DNA from: Moringa oleifera | Lineage: Eukaryota > Streptophyta > Magnoliopsida > Brassicales > Moringaceae | DNA length: 64,000 bases | Assembly (NCBI GenBank): GCA_021397835.1 | Contig: JAJFZO010000537.1 | Coordinates: 2,170,001-2,234,000, forward strand | Reading direction: 5' to 3' | In this document: piece after piece, positions 37,466-52,170 of the stretch | Position numbering within the stretch: the first letter of the stretch is position 1 | Layout: the number at the start of each line of letters is the position of its first letter | Notes under the pieces: model-generated | What the model was told of the DNA's origin: nothing | What the model saw: the letters and a program-made list of their open reading frames with translations, nothing else | Databases searched by the model: none | Translations under genes and position numbers: made by a program

Positions 37466-38125
37466 GATATGACGTAAAAGTCACGACAGTTCGATTTAAA
37501 TTGGTGAACCGAACCATAACTTTAAAATTTGAAACAAATAATGATTATTATAAACGATTTTGGTTCTTAATCATAATTGAAACTGAAATCACTTTAAATA
37601 TATTTAAGTAGTTATGGTTCATATAAATTTTGAACTATAACCAAAATTGATGGTTCAAAACCAATAATTTTGGTTTGGTTTTTTATTAAATTAATTAAAA
37701 ATATATGAAATAATTTAATTTAATATTTTTTAAAAATAATTTTAAAAATTATAAAATAATTTAATTTTAAAAATATATTTTTTAATAAAAATATGATCAT
37801 TGCATTTTTATTTAAAAAATTTCATTAAAATTTTTTAATTTAAATATAAAATACTCTTATTAAAGAGAAAAAATATCTTTGAACTAATTCTGAATCAAAT
37901 GTGAATCTGAACTAAATTTGAACCGAACCTAAACCAAACTTGGATTTAAACCGTTTACGAATCGAAACTTAAACGAAAACTTAAACCACTTTTGAACTGA
38001 ACTTGAACCATTAAAAACTTTAATCAGAATCGAAATTTAATGATTTAGATTTTTGTTTATTTTAACTATGAACCTTGAACTGATGGTTTAGAATCAAAAC
38101 TGAACCCACCCTAATTGTGGCCATC
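37466..38125. mobile_element. GAACC-rich non-autonomous element, possibly hAT-type
   Basis: Both flanks of an AT-rich core carry strings of diverged GAACCGAACC-type words (and the reverse complement, GGTTCGGTT): around 37488-37515 and 37620-37680 on the left, 37880-38110 on the right. The right edge reads GAACCCACCCTAATTG, close to the ACCCCTA ends of GAACCG-rich hAT-like plant elements. The left edge is eroded and no target duplication could be shown. Confidence 0.35.
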
Positions 38126-40019
38126 TCTAATACTATGTCAGTCCAAACATCCAAATTTGACATGATATTATGTGCAAACATATCGTTGTTGACTACCAGT
38201 TGGAGTCTTATGTAAAGAGTAGGTTAAGAGTAAGTATATCACATGTTTCCCTAGCTAAAAGACAATGTTCAGTTGGCCTTGAGACTAATTGTCCTAGTTT
38301 GAGACTTTAGTAATTCTTCATTTTGTTAAATAAGTATTAAGTTTTTTTTCCTTCCCCCAAAACAGGATGCTTTGGATCATTAGTGATGTTCAAACAATGT
38401 CATTCTAAACCTTTGTTGGTGCATTAGTAAAATAATCTCATTCTAAATGCTCAGTGGTGCATTATCGTTTTGCCTCAACTTTTCGAAATAACGTCACATT
38501 AATTTAACATTACATCTTTTTGCCTTTTGGTTTTAGATTGCCATATGTCGTCCATGCATTTATGGTGCCAAAAGAAGTGCTTAAGCATCAGAACGATGTC
38601 CTTTCACTGCCATTTTATTGCTCACATTCTCTCTTCAGCTTTCGACTCTCTCCTTCTCTCTATCTCTTTTTCCCTCTTTAGATTCCTTGTGAATTGTCAT
38701 TTCTTCTCACCAATCTTCACTTTCTTGGTAATTTGTAACTATATTTCTCGCTAGCTATAAACGATTTCTAGACACAAATTTCTTTACACATGCTTTTTGT
38801 TAGTCATATTCCTATTTCAAGGAGTTCTTCCTATTCTTTGGTTTTTTTTTTTTGGCCTTTCATTCTCATTTTTATACTATTTTCCTACTTCTAGGTTCCT
38901 AGTTTATGGGTTTCTTTTTCAATTTATAAGCTTTACAATGGATTTTGAAAGTATTGCCATTTAGTAATATCATTAAGATTAGGTTAGACATCATTAAGAG
39001 AAAATATAAGGTACCCAAAAAGTATTGAGTTAGCCTGATGATCGGACCTAGGTACCTAGATAGGTTATCCGTGTGTGTACGAAAATTCTTTAAAGGTTAG
39101 GCTTAAATGTCCTACGTTATTGGCCCGAACATAATTGTGACACGAGATTGATATTAACTCTACCCAATTCACCTTTAATAAGTGGTGCTACATAATAGTG
39201 TTCATGATCGTGCTAAAAATGCTCAGATCATGAAGACTTTTCAATGAATTCAATTTTTTTAATTTTCTTATTTAAAGAAACATTTGGAGTGAAGGTTAGC
39301 AGTTTTGGCTAGTTGTACGTTCACACTTAAGACTCATGTTCTGACCATTTTTAAGCTTCAGGGTATCCTAACATCCTAATAAGAGGTGAAAGTTACAATA
39401 TTTATATATTGCTTAGGAAGGCCTAATGCTAGATTTTGGAGTTCGAGATACCCCTTCCAAAAAGGGCAGGGACCAAAGTGGCTTTTCATCCTTCTTAATA
39501 AATCTTATATTATAGTTTAAAGGAGGAGACTATAGAGAGGTAGCTACACCATTATCTCAAAAGCAAAAAACTACAGACCCTATACATCTAGATGATGAAT
39601 AACTAAGGCTCCATTCTTGGAAGTCCCACCATTTCTTTATCCCAAGGCTCATTCAATAGGGCCTTTAGCACTTAACATCATAAGGCTCCCTCTTTAGGAG
39701 TCTTACTCGTCCTTTTTAGGGCTTTCTTACTTGGAGTTTCTTAACTCATCCTTTTGTACTAAGCTACCTTGCTAGGCACCCCACTTATAAACCATATGGA
39801 GAGTTTAAATTGCACTTTTGATTGGGCAATTCAAACTTGTCCTAATGGGGAAACGATTTTTTACTTGTCTTTTTCTTTTTAGGGCTAATGTTGCAATGAA
39901 TGCATTATTTACCCAAATTTTTTTGATGGTTTGACACAATAAAAGAAAATCAGGCTTGTCTTTTATTTTTTCATCCTTTTTGTCTACATTATTATTGGCC
40001 TTTATCTTTCCTTTTGTAA
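38126..40019. other. unassigned DNA, LTR-like in places
   Basis: Decayed sequence without a recognisable product. The part at 39600-39790 has repeated pyrimidine-rich phrases such as GGAGTCTTACTCGTCC and GGAGTTTCTTAACTCATCC, which look like eroded tandem copies. Open frames at 38527-38754 and 39805-40026 have no similarity that I recognise. Confidence 0.3.
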
Positions 40020-40860
40020 GCATCATGGAGGTAAACCCAGATAAGCTTGATTAGTTAACCTTAATGATCGAAGGAAGGGCCATGCTGAGTAGTGCCTAAG
40101 GTTCTCAATCTTAACCTAGCAGCTTGAGGCTCAGTGTAACATAATTGATCTCGATTAACAACAACCAAGAAGAGATTGATTATTGAGCCCACCATAACTC
40201 CTACTCCAACTTGGAGAAAGAAGACGTCTTAGGAGTAAAAAAGACAAGGCCTCCACGGTTGCTGCTTTAGACGACGAAGATTAAGAAGCATCACCAAAAG
40301 ATCCATAGCAAGTTGCAGTTAGGCAAATTACAAGAATAAATTTTAAGAAGATTCAAGAAGCACTTAAAGGATTGATTCAAGATATTAAGGTTAATTTCAA
40401 AACAGTACATTTCATGGTAGGCCTAAAAGAAGATCAAGGCTTAATTAAGGTAATTAAAGTAGCTTGATCTTGATGGTTGGATTACAACGATATTAGCTAC
40501 AAGACTTTTGGCTTGATTCTAATGGCTGAATTACAAGAAGATTAATTGCAAGATTTAGTGAGCTTAATTTCGGCGAAGATTTGCTAAACGATAGTTTCTT
40601 TCGAAGAAGTGATCTAATAATATTTGCTATTATTTACTTTTGAGATTATAGGATATTTACTTTTCAATTATATTTTCTCTTAGCCTTATTTAAAGAGCAC
40701 GAGTTTTGTCATAAAGAACTTTAGTTGGATTAATTATTATGAGGTTTATTTCCTCGTTAATTCTTTAGATAATTATTTTGAACTTAATAAAAGTTATTTC
40801 TTATGGTGTTCAAACAACATACCTATGGTTTATGATTTGAGTAATCACTTAGTTAGGGTC
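40020..40860 (+). mobile_element. gypsy 3' end and LTR remnant
   Basis: Near 40320 the frame reads RQITRINFKKIQEALKGLIQ, which resembles the TRARAKK..EAL..L conserved tail near the 3' end of many plant gypsy polyproteins. It is followed by an LTR-like arrangement: a TTATTTAAAGAGCACGAG stretch (about 40690) and, about 100 bases later, AATAAAAG (40788). No PPT or precise LTR edges were found. Stops show it is dead. Confidence 0.4.
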
Positions 40861-43860
40861 TAAATTTTTAGCTTTTTAAGGGAAGTATCCAAAGTGATTG
40901 TTGGGTTTCAAAGCACATCCTTTGAGGTTCATATAAAAAAAATTTCCAATAAAAAAATCCCCAAATTTTTATAGATTAAGCCCTTGAACCATAGGTCAAT
41001 GGGGTACCATTAATGTAGCACCTAATCCAAGCTATTTTCTCATGTTCGTGTTTACGACAATCTTTTTGCACTTGATCCAAGCTACTAAGGTAGTGTCTAC
41101 TTTACTGGCTACTGAGCTTTCAATGGTTTGAGCTAAAGAATGACATCAAGGCATTGAAGGGTTTACCTTAAGTGAGGGAAGGAAGAGGCCATCAAGAAGG
41201 CTATAAAGGAATTCAAGGCATCAATTCTTTTTCGAGAAGAAGGTATCAGTAACAACAGGTTTTATTGCGAGACAGCTCATGATGTTCATATCGATCTATT
41301 ATGTGCCTCTGCATTTAGCATTGGGTAGACCTCATACAACAACTGTCATAGCTCTACCGTATCTTTTGTTTCATTCCTTTCAGAACAATCACAAACACTT
41401 TTTTGATTATGGATCTATTATTATAAATTCAATGTGTAAGCTTAGCATTCAATGTGTATTCCTGAATAATCTCATTTTTTAATTATTTAACCATTTCATT
41501 TTAGCAAGTTCAATGTTAGCTAGATTAGTCAACATTTATATGTTTCAATTATGCCATCCAAACCTTGAACCTTTCCTAAATGAGTAAACAATGCTCTTAC
41601 AAAGGAGTGTAGCTTAAGGCTGTTGATTAGAGCTAGGGTAGCTGTGACATGCTATTTATGCAAAATAAAAGAAGTGTGCACATTGTAAATGAATGAATGA
41701 ATAAAAAAAATTGAATTTTATTAATTAAGTTAAGGTGAACATTAACTAGAGGAATCTTTTTAGGTTATGTACATGCCAAACTCTAGGTAAGGTGCTTGGT
41801 CTTAAAATGTGAATGATCCTTTAAGGTTCTTCCTAATTTAAAGCTAATTTGCTTGCCACAGCTTATATAGCATGCATTAATGTGGTGTAGCACTAGGTCT
41901 CCTAGACTAAAGCTCTAACTTTGAGCTTTTTGTTGTAGAGCTAGACTACCTAACTTTAGGCTATTATAGCTCAGAGTTAGGCCTTGTCTTAAAGTTTCTT
42001 AATCATATTAAGTTGAGTTCATAGGTTTGCCTTATTCAGGCTATATCAAAATTCTAATTACATAGAGGGTGTTGCAATTTCCATAGGTATAACAGTAAAC
42101 GGAGTCTTACTTGTTGGACCTAGGGTGTAGTTCTATAAGGTCATAAGATAGTAAGAATTTGTCAATCCATGTTTTTTTGGCCTAAGCAAGTCTTTTTTTT
42201 AGGACTTTTAAGTGTTGTGCAATTAGTAATCTTGGTTTGACCATTGGAAATATCTAATTGCAAAGAACCTTTGATAGATTTTAAGCTCTCAATAAAGTTA
42301 ATTTCGATTCAACCTTTTGTAGTTAAATTGTTTGTCATTCTTTAAAATTATAGTGTATAAATATATCAACATAATAAATAATATTCTTTCATACAAGTCT
42401 CAAAATTCTCTTTCAATAATCGAGGTTATAGTTTCAACTTTGACCCACATTGTTAAGTAATCAATAGTAACAAACAAAAACTTTTATTATTATTATTGAT
42501 GTTGTTTGGGTCGCGGCTAAAAACAATTATCCAAACAAATCCAAAATGTGCCTAACATAATTTTTCAAAATGCTCTCTCATAACCATCTAGAACAATTTG
42601 AAGGTGATGTATAGAGTATGATACCTTAAGTAATGTCATATCAAGTTACGTATTAAGAAATTTAGGTTTTATACGATAAAAAAAGTTTTTTTATATTCAA
42701 TAAATTAATTTGTTGAATTACTTTAACTCAGAACAATGATATCAAAACTAATATTTAAATCTCATTAAACATGAGCATTAAAAGATGTCTTATATCTATA
42801 ATTACCACAAAGGTGTTCTCTGTCTGAGTATTAAAACGGTTTTTAAAAAAAGTTAAAAATAACTTTTGAAACATATCTTATATTTAACATGCATGGAAGG
42901 GATCTCTTCCTTGATTGATAGCCCAAACCATAACGTTGTCTAACAGGTGATTGATTTAATTATGTTCTTTATAAATCAGAATGACTCCAACTTACACAAA
43001 AGTCCGTGCTACCCATGAGAACACTTGCTACGGATTCCAATTCCATTCTATTGCATGTTTGTCAGCCAATGAGAGGTGGACAAAATGCTTTGCTTAATGA
43101 TCAATTCAGTTGGACGCATTTGCTTCAAGTCAAAATGCAACCAAGCTCTGTGAATTCCTTTCTATACTAATAAAATGCTAACCAGATGAAGGCCTCGTAA
43201 TTACAAACTACTTTAACAACCAAAGAGGAGAAAAGGAAAACAGAAAGCTGTGAAATTGTACATAAAGAAGACTAGAAGATGGGGGGAAGAAAACAAAAAG
43301 CCTTATTAGTAGGCTTTAAATTAAAATTTTGATCCATAGTATATTGGAGTTACAAGGCCTATACAAGTAAAGAGACTTAGTGACCATTTTCCTTTATTAG
43401 TTTTGTGATCCTGTTTATTACAAATTCTCCTTCTGACCCAAAGAGGACAATTTGAAACATGCTTAACACATTAAAGGGCTAATATCAAGAATGCTAATGA
43501 CGTACCAAAAAGAAAAAAAAGAAGCCTCCCACATAATCATGCATTCTCAGACAAAAATAATGGAGAAAGCTTTTGTAAGTTCGATTAGGCAGGCCACCCT
43601 TGAAGAAAGCTTTCACTGAGAAATAATGCAACAAATCAAAAGATCTATATTCTCATGGATGTGTAATCAATGCTCGCTGAAGAATTGTGTTTGCACCCTG
43701 TTCCATTGTATGGCATAAGCCAACATAGTCACCATTGGCACATTATACTAAGAAATGCCACCAGTAACAAACCGTACCATACCATTCTATATAGGGCCAC
43801 ATAGCAGCAAAGGATTAAGAAAAACTAACAGCAGCTGAGAAATTGCAGATATACAGGAAA
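40861..43860. other. unassigned intergenic DNA
   Basis: Three kilobases of decayed AT-rich sequence downstream of the tubulin gene. There is a stretch with repeated GAGCTT/CTAGACTACC words near 41890-41960. The short frame at 41279-41482 is not recognisable. Nothing else can be supported. Confidence 0.35.
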
Positions 43861-43869
43861 TATTATAAC

Positions 43870-44162
43870 ATTCAAATAAAATATGTGCTGGTGATTACAA
43901 GAGGATAACACAAGAACAGATAGATAAACCATATAACTACTTCCAAACATCTACTCATTCATCTATCATAATTCCCTCTGGACCAGTTACTCAGGAGTAA
44001 AGAAAAGACAGTACTTTTCTTTTAACTTCCCAAGCAAGATTGGCTTACCCATCTACCTTAACAAGTACAAACCCGACAAGTGTGAAGAAAACATGGAATG
44101 CATATACCATACTAGAATGTCAAGGGGGCTTTCAATGTTGTACTCAACAATCCACAATCCCA
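43870..44162 (-). other. beta-tubulin 3' untranslated region
   Basis: Immediately after the stop codon (44163-44165 on the - strand) about 290 bases of T-rich sequence follow. TTTTATTTGAATG and TTATAATATTT near 43865-43885 are plausible plant poly(A) elements. The end is estimated. Confidence 0.45.
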
Positions 44163-47141
<2,979 letters not shown>

Positions 47142-47145
47142 TTTC

Positions 47146-48070
47146 CTTAAACACAAACACAAAGATCAAGCCCAAAACAGTGCCAAATCTTCACCAAGAA
47201 AAGAGTAACCAGAAAATGTAGTGAAAGAGAGTAATAATGTTCATTAAGATCAAAAAGAATTTAACATAGTTCCAATCAGAAATCAGATTCTGCCAACAAA
47301 ATAATAATAAAATTTGCTAGGAATAGTTGTCTTAAAAAACATACATTAAGAGTATAACTACCAAAACCATGTAAATGCTCACCACAAAATTTTCAATCAA
47401 GGACCAGTCATAAAACCTACAACAGTTCATGCTAAAAACCAGAAAAAGTTAACTAACATTAAAATCCATATCGAAGATAAATGAACAAAGCAAATATAAA
47501 ACTTGAATCAGAGCTTGTTAAATTATGCCAAATACTCTTAAGTAGCAGGAAAAACTCAACTAAAAAATCGTTGCAACTTATGAGCAAGCAAGCTATTCAA
47601 AAAATTGCAAAAAATTCAGGTAAAAAAACTCAAATTAGCACTATTTTTTACAGGATTGAGTGGGAAGAAATAATATCTAAACTCTGCAACAGATCTGGCA
47701 GTTCTCCACTTTAAAACAAACAGAACAGATGTAAATCTCAAAAAATAGACATCAAATCCAAATGATCTAGTAATGAGGTACATGTTCCCAGATCATGAGT
47801 TTGATTGGTTAAAATATCCAAGAAAGAAAATTTATTCCAGTGGACAGTCAAAATTACTTAGAAATTGGCTAAACAGGAATGAATGGCACAAAATTTCAGC
47901 AATCTTGCGATCTAATGGGGAGAAATATAAACTAAATGCTAGAAATGAGGCATAAACTTTCAAATGCAGAGAATCATAGATTCATAAGAAAAAATTAACC
48001 GATAAAAACAATAATGTTGGTATCCAAAATTTAAGATCTAGCAAAACATAGTACGAGAATAGAAACTCAC
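47146..48070 (-). other. intron in the beta-tubulin 5' leader
   Basis: On the - strand a donor AG|GTGAGT at 48070 and an acceptor TTTAAG|GAAAATG at 47146 bracket 925 bases of T-rich DNA just 4 bases before the start codon. Leader introns are known in plant tubulin genes, where they raise expression. Short open frames within (47481-47955) are on the other strand and have no recognisable product. Confidence 0.6.
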
Positions 48071-48181
48071 CTCTTACAGATCTACAACTTGGAGGAATGG
48101 AGTATCCTGAAGAGAAACCAGAAGCTGAAAGAGCAGAGATATTTGGGTGAGGAAATGAACCCCAGTGAGAGGTTTATATAT
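48071..48181 (-). promoter_or_regulatory. beta-tubulin core promoter and first leader exon
   Basis: On the - strand TATATAAACCTCTCACTGG begins at 48180, a good TATA box. Transcription would start about 30 bases downstream, near 48145-48150, giving a non-coding first exon of roughly 75 bases up to the donor at 48071. Confidence 0.6.
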
Positions 48182-48779
48182 GTGGAGTGAGAGTGAGTAG
48201 AGTGAGATCGTACGGCACACGTTTATTCCCTCCATTTACCGTTGTGGATAGCTGGATGGCGTTGGATGGGAAGGATGGACGGTGAAGATGGAGTCTGTTT
48301 GGTATGTGATTACTTACGGTTTTGTTTTCAAAATGGTTTGAATCCTTGTGGACAAATATACCCAATGAACAAAGTGACCGAACTGTCCTTTGACTTTAAC
48401 CTTGACAAAAAAAATAGAATGTCTTATTTTATTTTATTTTTTAAAAACTTTTGATGATTTGTTTTTCCATTATTAAAAATATATTACCTGACAGACAATA
48501 AAGTGAATTTTTTATTTAATATTTAATATTTATTTAAATCATAATTTTACTTTACCATAATGTAATTATCAAATATATAGTGAAAAGAGGCTGTATTAAT
48601 CATTGTCAGAATCTATCAGGAAGTGAAACTTTAAAAAAGAGAATGAAAATGATTCCATAACCTCCATTGATTTTTAAATTATAATACTGTAATTCAAAAA
48701 AAAATTAAATTAATTTTAGCAACATATGTAGTATTATTTAATTATATTATAGATAAATTATGTTTTAGTAATATAATTT
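48182..48779. other. beta-tubulin upstream region
   Basis: Upstream of the TATA box are about 130 bases of balanced composition, then AT-rich DNA until the LINE remnant. No specific regulatory site can be assigned with confidence. Confidence 0.35.
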
Positions 48780-49859
48780 TTTAAAAAAATCACCAACAAT
48801 AATATTATTAATGATTTAAGTTCAATGCACATTTTGCACAACACAAGGAGAAGGTGGTGAAAACCACGTAAAAGGACTAGCATGGACAGCAGCTTCATGC
48901 CCCTTAATGCCATGAGGAGCAGGCTTTACTGCAGCTTTCTCACTCAGGATGAATGCCCCTCAGCACAAATAATAGACAAATAGGACGACAGAGGGTCACC
49001 TTATTGCGAAGCCTGTTTAGGTATGACAAGACCGACCAACTCATCATTAACCACCACGTGGTTAGAAACAGAAGCAACACACAACATGACAAGGTCTACC
49101 CAACAAGCAGCAAACTCCATTTTCAACGTCATGCTTTTCAAATAGCCCTAATTTACACGATCATAAGCTTTGGAAATGTTGATCTTGAAAGCAACATTAC
49201 CAACCTTGCCTCTTGTCTTGCGTTTCACCTAATAGATGAGCTTAAAACCCACCAAGATATTATCTATGATCGATCTTGATACACCAAAAGTTGACTGGGC
49301 TTTGAAGACCTATCTCTGTGATATTGACTTTAATGGATTAGTTAAAACCATGGATAAGATCTTGTAAATAACATTGCAAAATGAAATAAGTCGTAGATCC
49401 TTTATATATTTAGGGATTTCACATTTTGGAATTAATAATACGATGATGGCATTCAAAGTAGTTGGAAATTGCAAACTATTTATTCAATTAAAAAATGATG
49501 CATAAATATCTTCCCAAATCAAAATCCAAAATTTTTAAAAGAACGTCGAATTAAATTCATGCGGACTTATTGACTTGCAAGGATGCATTTAAAAAATTAC
49601 CACCTCAAACTCCTCAATGGAAAAAAGCCTTAAAAGAGCATGATTACCATCTTGTATTACCTATGAATTAACATCATCAATAAGTTCATTATTTACTCCT
49701 TCATTGGCCAAGAATAAGTCATCAAAATACTCCTTAACTATCTTAGCCAAATCACTGAGATCTTCATGCCAAACCTCATCATTATCCTTCAACCTTAAAA
49801 CCTGATTAGATTTACATCTCGCATTAGCGACAACATGAAAAAAAAAAGATTTTAAATTT
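48780..49859 (-). mobile_element. L1-type LINE fragment 1 (reverse transcriptase)
   Basis: Translation of the - strand with several stops gives FFHVVANARCKSNQVLRLKD at the 5' side (about 49840), then DEVWHEDLSDLAKIVKEYFD, LIPKCEIPKYIKDLRLISFC, SRSIIDNILVGFKLIY, KINISKAYDRVN and, after a frame change, GDPLSSYLSIICAEGHSS. These are RT motifs in the plant L1 order. The copy starts just before the RT and fades out near 48780, ahead of the catalytic FADD motif. It is heavily mutated and dead. Confidence 0.8.
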
Positions 49860-50640
49860 TACTGCGAAAAAAAAGTGTTGTAACTCAATCAATCCAATCT
49901 TAAAATTCAAAAAGTTATTACTGAATAATGCATGCTTTTTGCGAACGAGCTTGAGACCAACCCAATCTTGAAATTTAAAATTTTGTTATGAGAGGAAAGA
50001 GATCATAGTGTTGGAATCTTCTCTATATGAATTTCATCAAAAGTCTTTCATTGACATTCTCGAGCCTTTGCGATTTTTCCTCTCAAGCCACTGTTTATTT
50101 GAATCTCGATGATAAATCAGGTTAAACTATACTGGGGTAATTTACTTTGCGGTAGTCCACTGAGGCTAAAGTGTTCATTGAGCTAAACTTGACCTTACAT
50201 TGGAGTAGTGTGCTTAAGCTATTTTTGGCCTTACATTAAGGTGATCCACATCAGGGTACTCCACATCAGAGTAGTCCATGTTTGGGTAATTCACATCTGA
50301 CTGATCCATATCCGGTAATCCTTGTCAAGGTAGTCCTCATGGAGGTAATTCACATCAGGGTAGCCCACAAGATACTCCATGTTAATATAGTCTACCTCGG
50401 GGCTAAGATGTACTTCAACGTTAAACTCAACCTTACATTAGGATACAACACTTAAGTTATTCGTCACCTTACATCAAGATATGGTGTTTAAGCTACTATC
50501 AATCTTACGTTGGAGTATAATACGCATGACCCATTTTGAGAGTATAATCTTGATGTTAAATCTGACAAATAAGCTTAATCTTGAAATTTAAACTATTTTT
50601 GTGCTCTTTCTAATTTCAAAGCTGAAATCAAGGGTTTACA
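49860..50640 (-). repeat. LTR-like block, copy 2
   Basis: Read on the - strand from 50640, the block begins TGTAAACCCTTGATTTCAGC and matches the block at 3790-4490. Its middle (about 50220-50400) is a run of imperfect units such as GATGTGGAGTACCCT and GATGTGAATTACC. Its start abuts LINE fragment 2 exactly, in the middle of that fragment's RT frame, and its other end abuts LINE fragment 1. A solo or truncated LTR is the best reading. Confidence 0.55.
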
Positions 50641-51430
50641 ATAGTCTCTTAATGTTTGAGGATCCTTCATCTCAAGAATAAGGGTAATATTCATTATGGA
50701 TGACAAAGCTCCTCCTTGATTGAGGAAATCACATGATATTTTAATGACATCTTTCCTAACAATATGCTAGTATTTTTGAAAGAAATGCACATTAAATCCA
50801 TATAGCCCCTAATGCCTTGTTGGGTGCCATTTAGTAGAAGGTCTTGATAATTTCTCATTATATGTAACTATTACCTAGTAAAGCCCTTTTATGAATCAAA
50901 AAGTCTAGATTTAATAGCTTGGAAAATGGTTTCCATCTTTATTGGGTTGCTCGAAGTAAATATATCGACAAAGTAATCTAGAAAAATCTTGTTAATATCC
51001 TTCTCAATGTGTACCCAGTCACCCTTGTAATCTTATATATGTGTTATTTTGTCCCCTATTCGTTGGTGGAGGCTACTAGATGGAAGAACTTAGTGTTACG
51101 AACTCCTTCATGAAGCCAAATATTCATGGATCTCTATCGCTATATTATTTCTTTTTGGTGTAGTAACTAGTTGACCTTCCTCTTACAATCAATAATTGCA
51201 TTAGATTCTACCTCTTATTCTCTACTAACTTAAAAGGATCCAACTCATGTTGCCTTAATTCGATTTGATTATTGATGTTCCCAAAAATCTTTTATTCCAT
51301 GTTGGCAAAGTAAAGACACACAGTGAGGTCTTCTTTAAAATATCATTAAAGGACCCTAGCTGTTAGCCACCTTAACTTTTTGCTATTGTTTTTTCATAGG
51401 TAGGGTGTTGAGTTCGCATGTTTTTGAATA
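50641..51430 (-). pseudogene. L1-type LINE fragment 2, start of reverse transcriptase
   Basis: The - strand frame reads WLHEGVRNTKFFHLVAST near 51110, the usual lead-in to the L1 RT. It continues through PNKALGA and an FLSKILAYC-type stretch to DPQTLRDYC at 50647. The frame is cut at 50640 by the LTR-like block, just before the RPISLCN-type motif would be expected. There are several stops. Confidence 0.65.
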
Positions 51431-52170
51431 GAAATATCTTTTGATAAGGAGTAGAGCTAGTTAGGGAGGTAAAGAATAACATGGGCAAATGATCTGATGT
51501 AGAAGTCGAAAGCTGGATCTCATCCTAGGTACTAAAAAGCTTTAGCTAGGATTTATATGCTAATCCTCTATCTAAACATTCCTATAAGTGCATCATCAGA
51601 TCCTTTATGCCTAGTAAATCTCACACTTCAAAATGGAATCTTCAATAGTGCATAATTAATCATAACTTTAATAAAGTTTTCAATCTGGTCCTGGGCTTGG
51701 ATGTCTCCTCCTATATTTTCATCTAGTAATTTAATTTCATTAAAATCACTTGCACAAAGCCAAGGAAGAAAGGATTGAGTGTGAAGGAGTCTTAGAAGGT
51801 TTTAAGATAGCATACACTCTTACACTATTGGATGAGTGCAGAATCTTGTCAAACACCATTTTGGTTATCTAAGCAGAGCCAACAACATGCACACATCGAT
51901 ATGGTTTTTTTAATATGATTTTAGCTCCACACTATTATCCTTTTACCACAATAAGGCAAGACCTCTACTATATTTACCATAATTTACCATGAAATAATCC
52001 TCATAATCCCACTGCAACCTTAATCTTTTCATCTCTACGCTAGTTTTCTTCGTTTCATTGAGAAAAAAGAACTAGGGGATTATGATTCCTAAGTAATCTA
52101 GTTAGTTCAAGAACTAACTAAGGGACCCCTAGACCTTGGTTATTCCAAACTAAGAAACTCATTATTTCAG
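51431..52170 (-). pseudogene. L1-type LINE fragment 2, endonuclease
   Basis: The - strand frame starts MSFLVWNNQGLGVP (about 52163), then NHNPLVLFLNETKKTSVEM, YGKYSRGLALLW, KNHIDVCMLLAL, PWLCASDFNEIKLLDENIGG (about 51735) and a GSDDALIGMF stretch. This is the apurinic endonuclease of plant L1 elements. The N-terminal Asn-rich motif, the FLNETK block and the DFNE block are visible, but stops in between make it inactive. Confidence 0.75.

Noticed and set aside
38527..38754. A 75-codon open frame as a small gene
   Set aside because: It is Ser/Phe/Leu-rich from pyrimidine-rich DNA, has no splice or promoter context, and lies among transposon debris.
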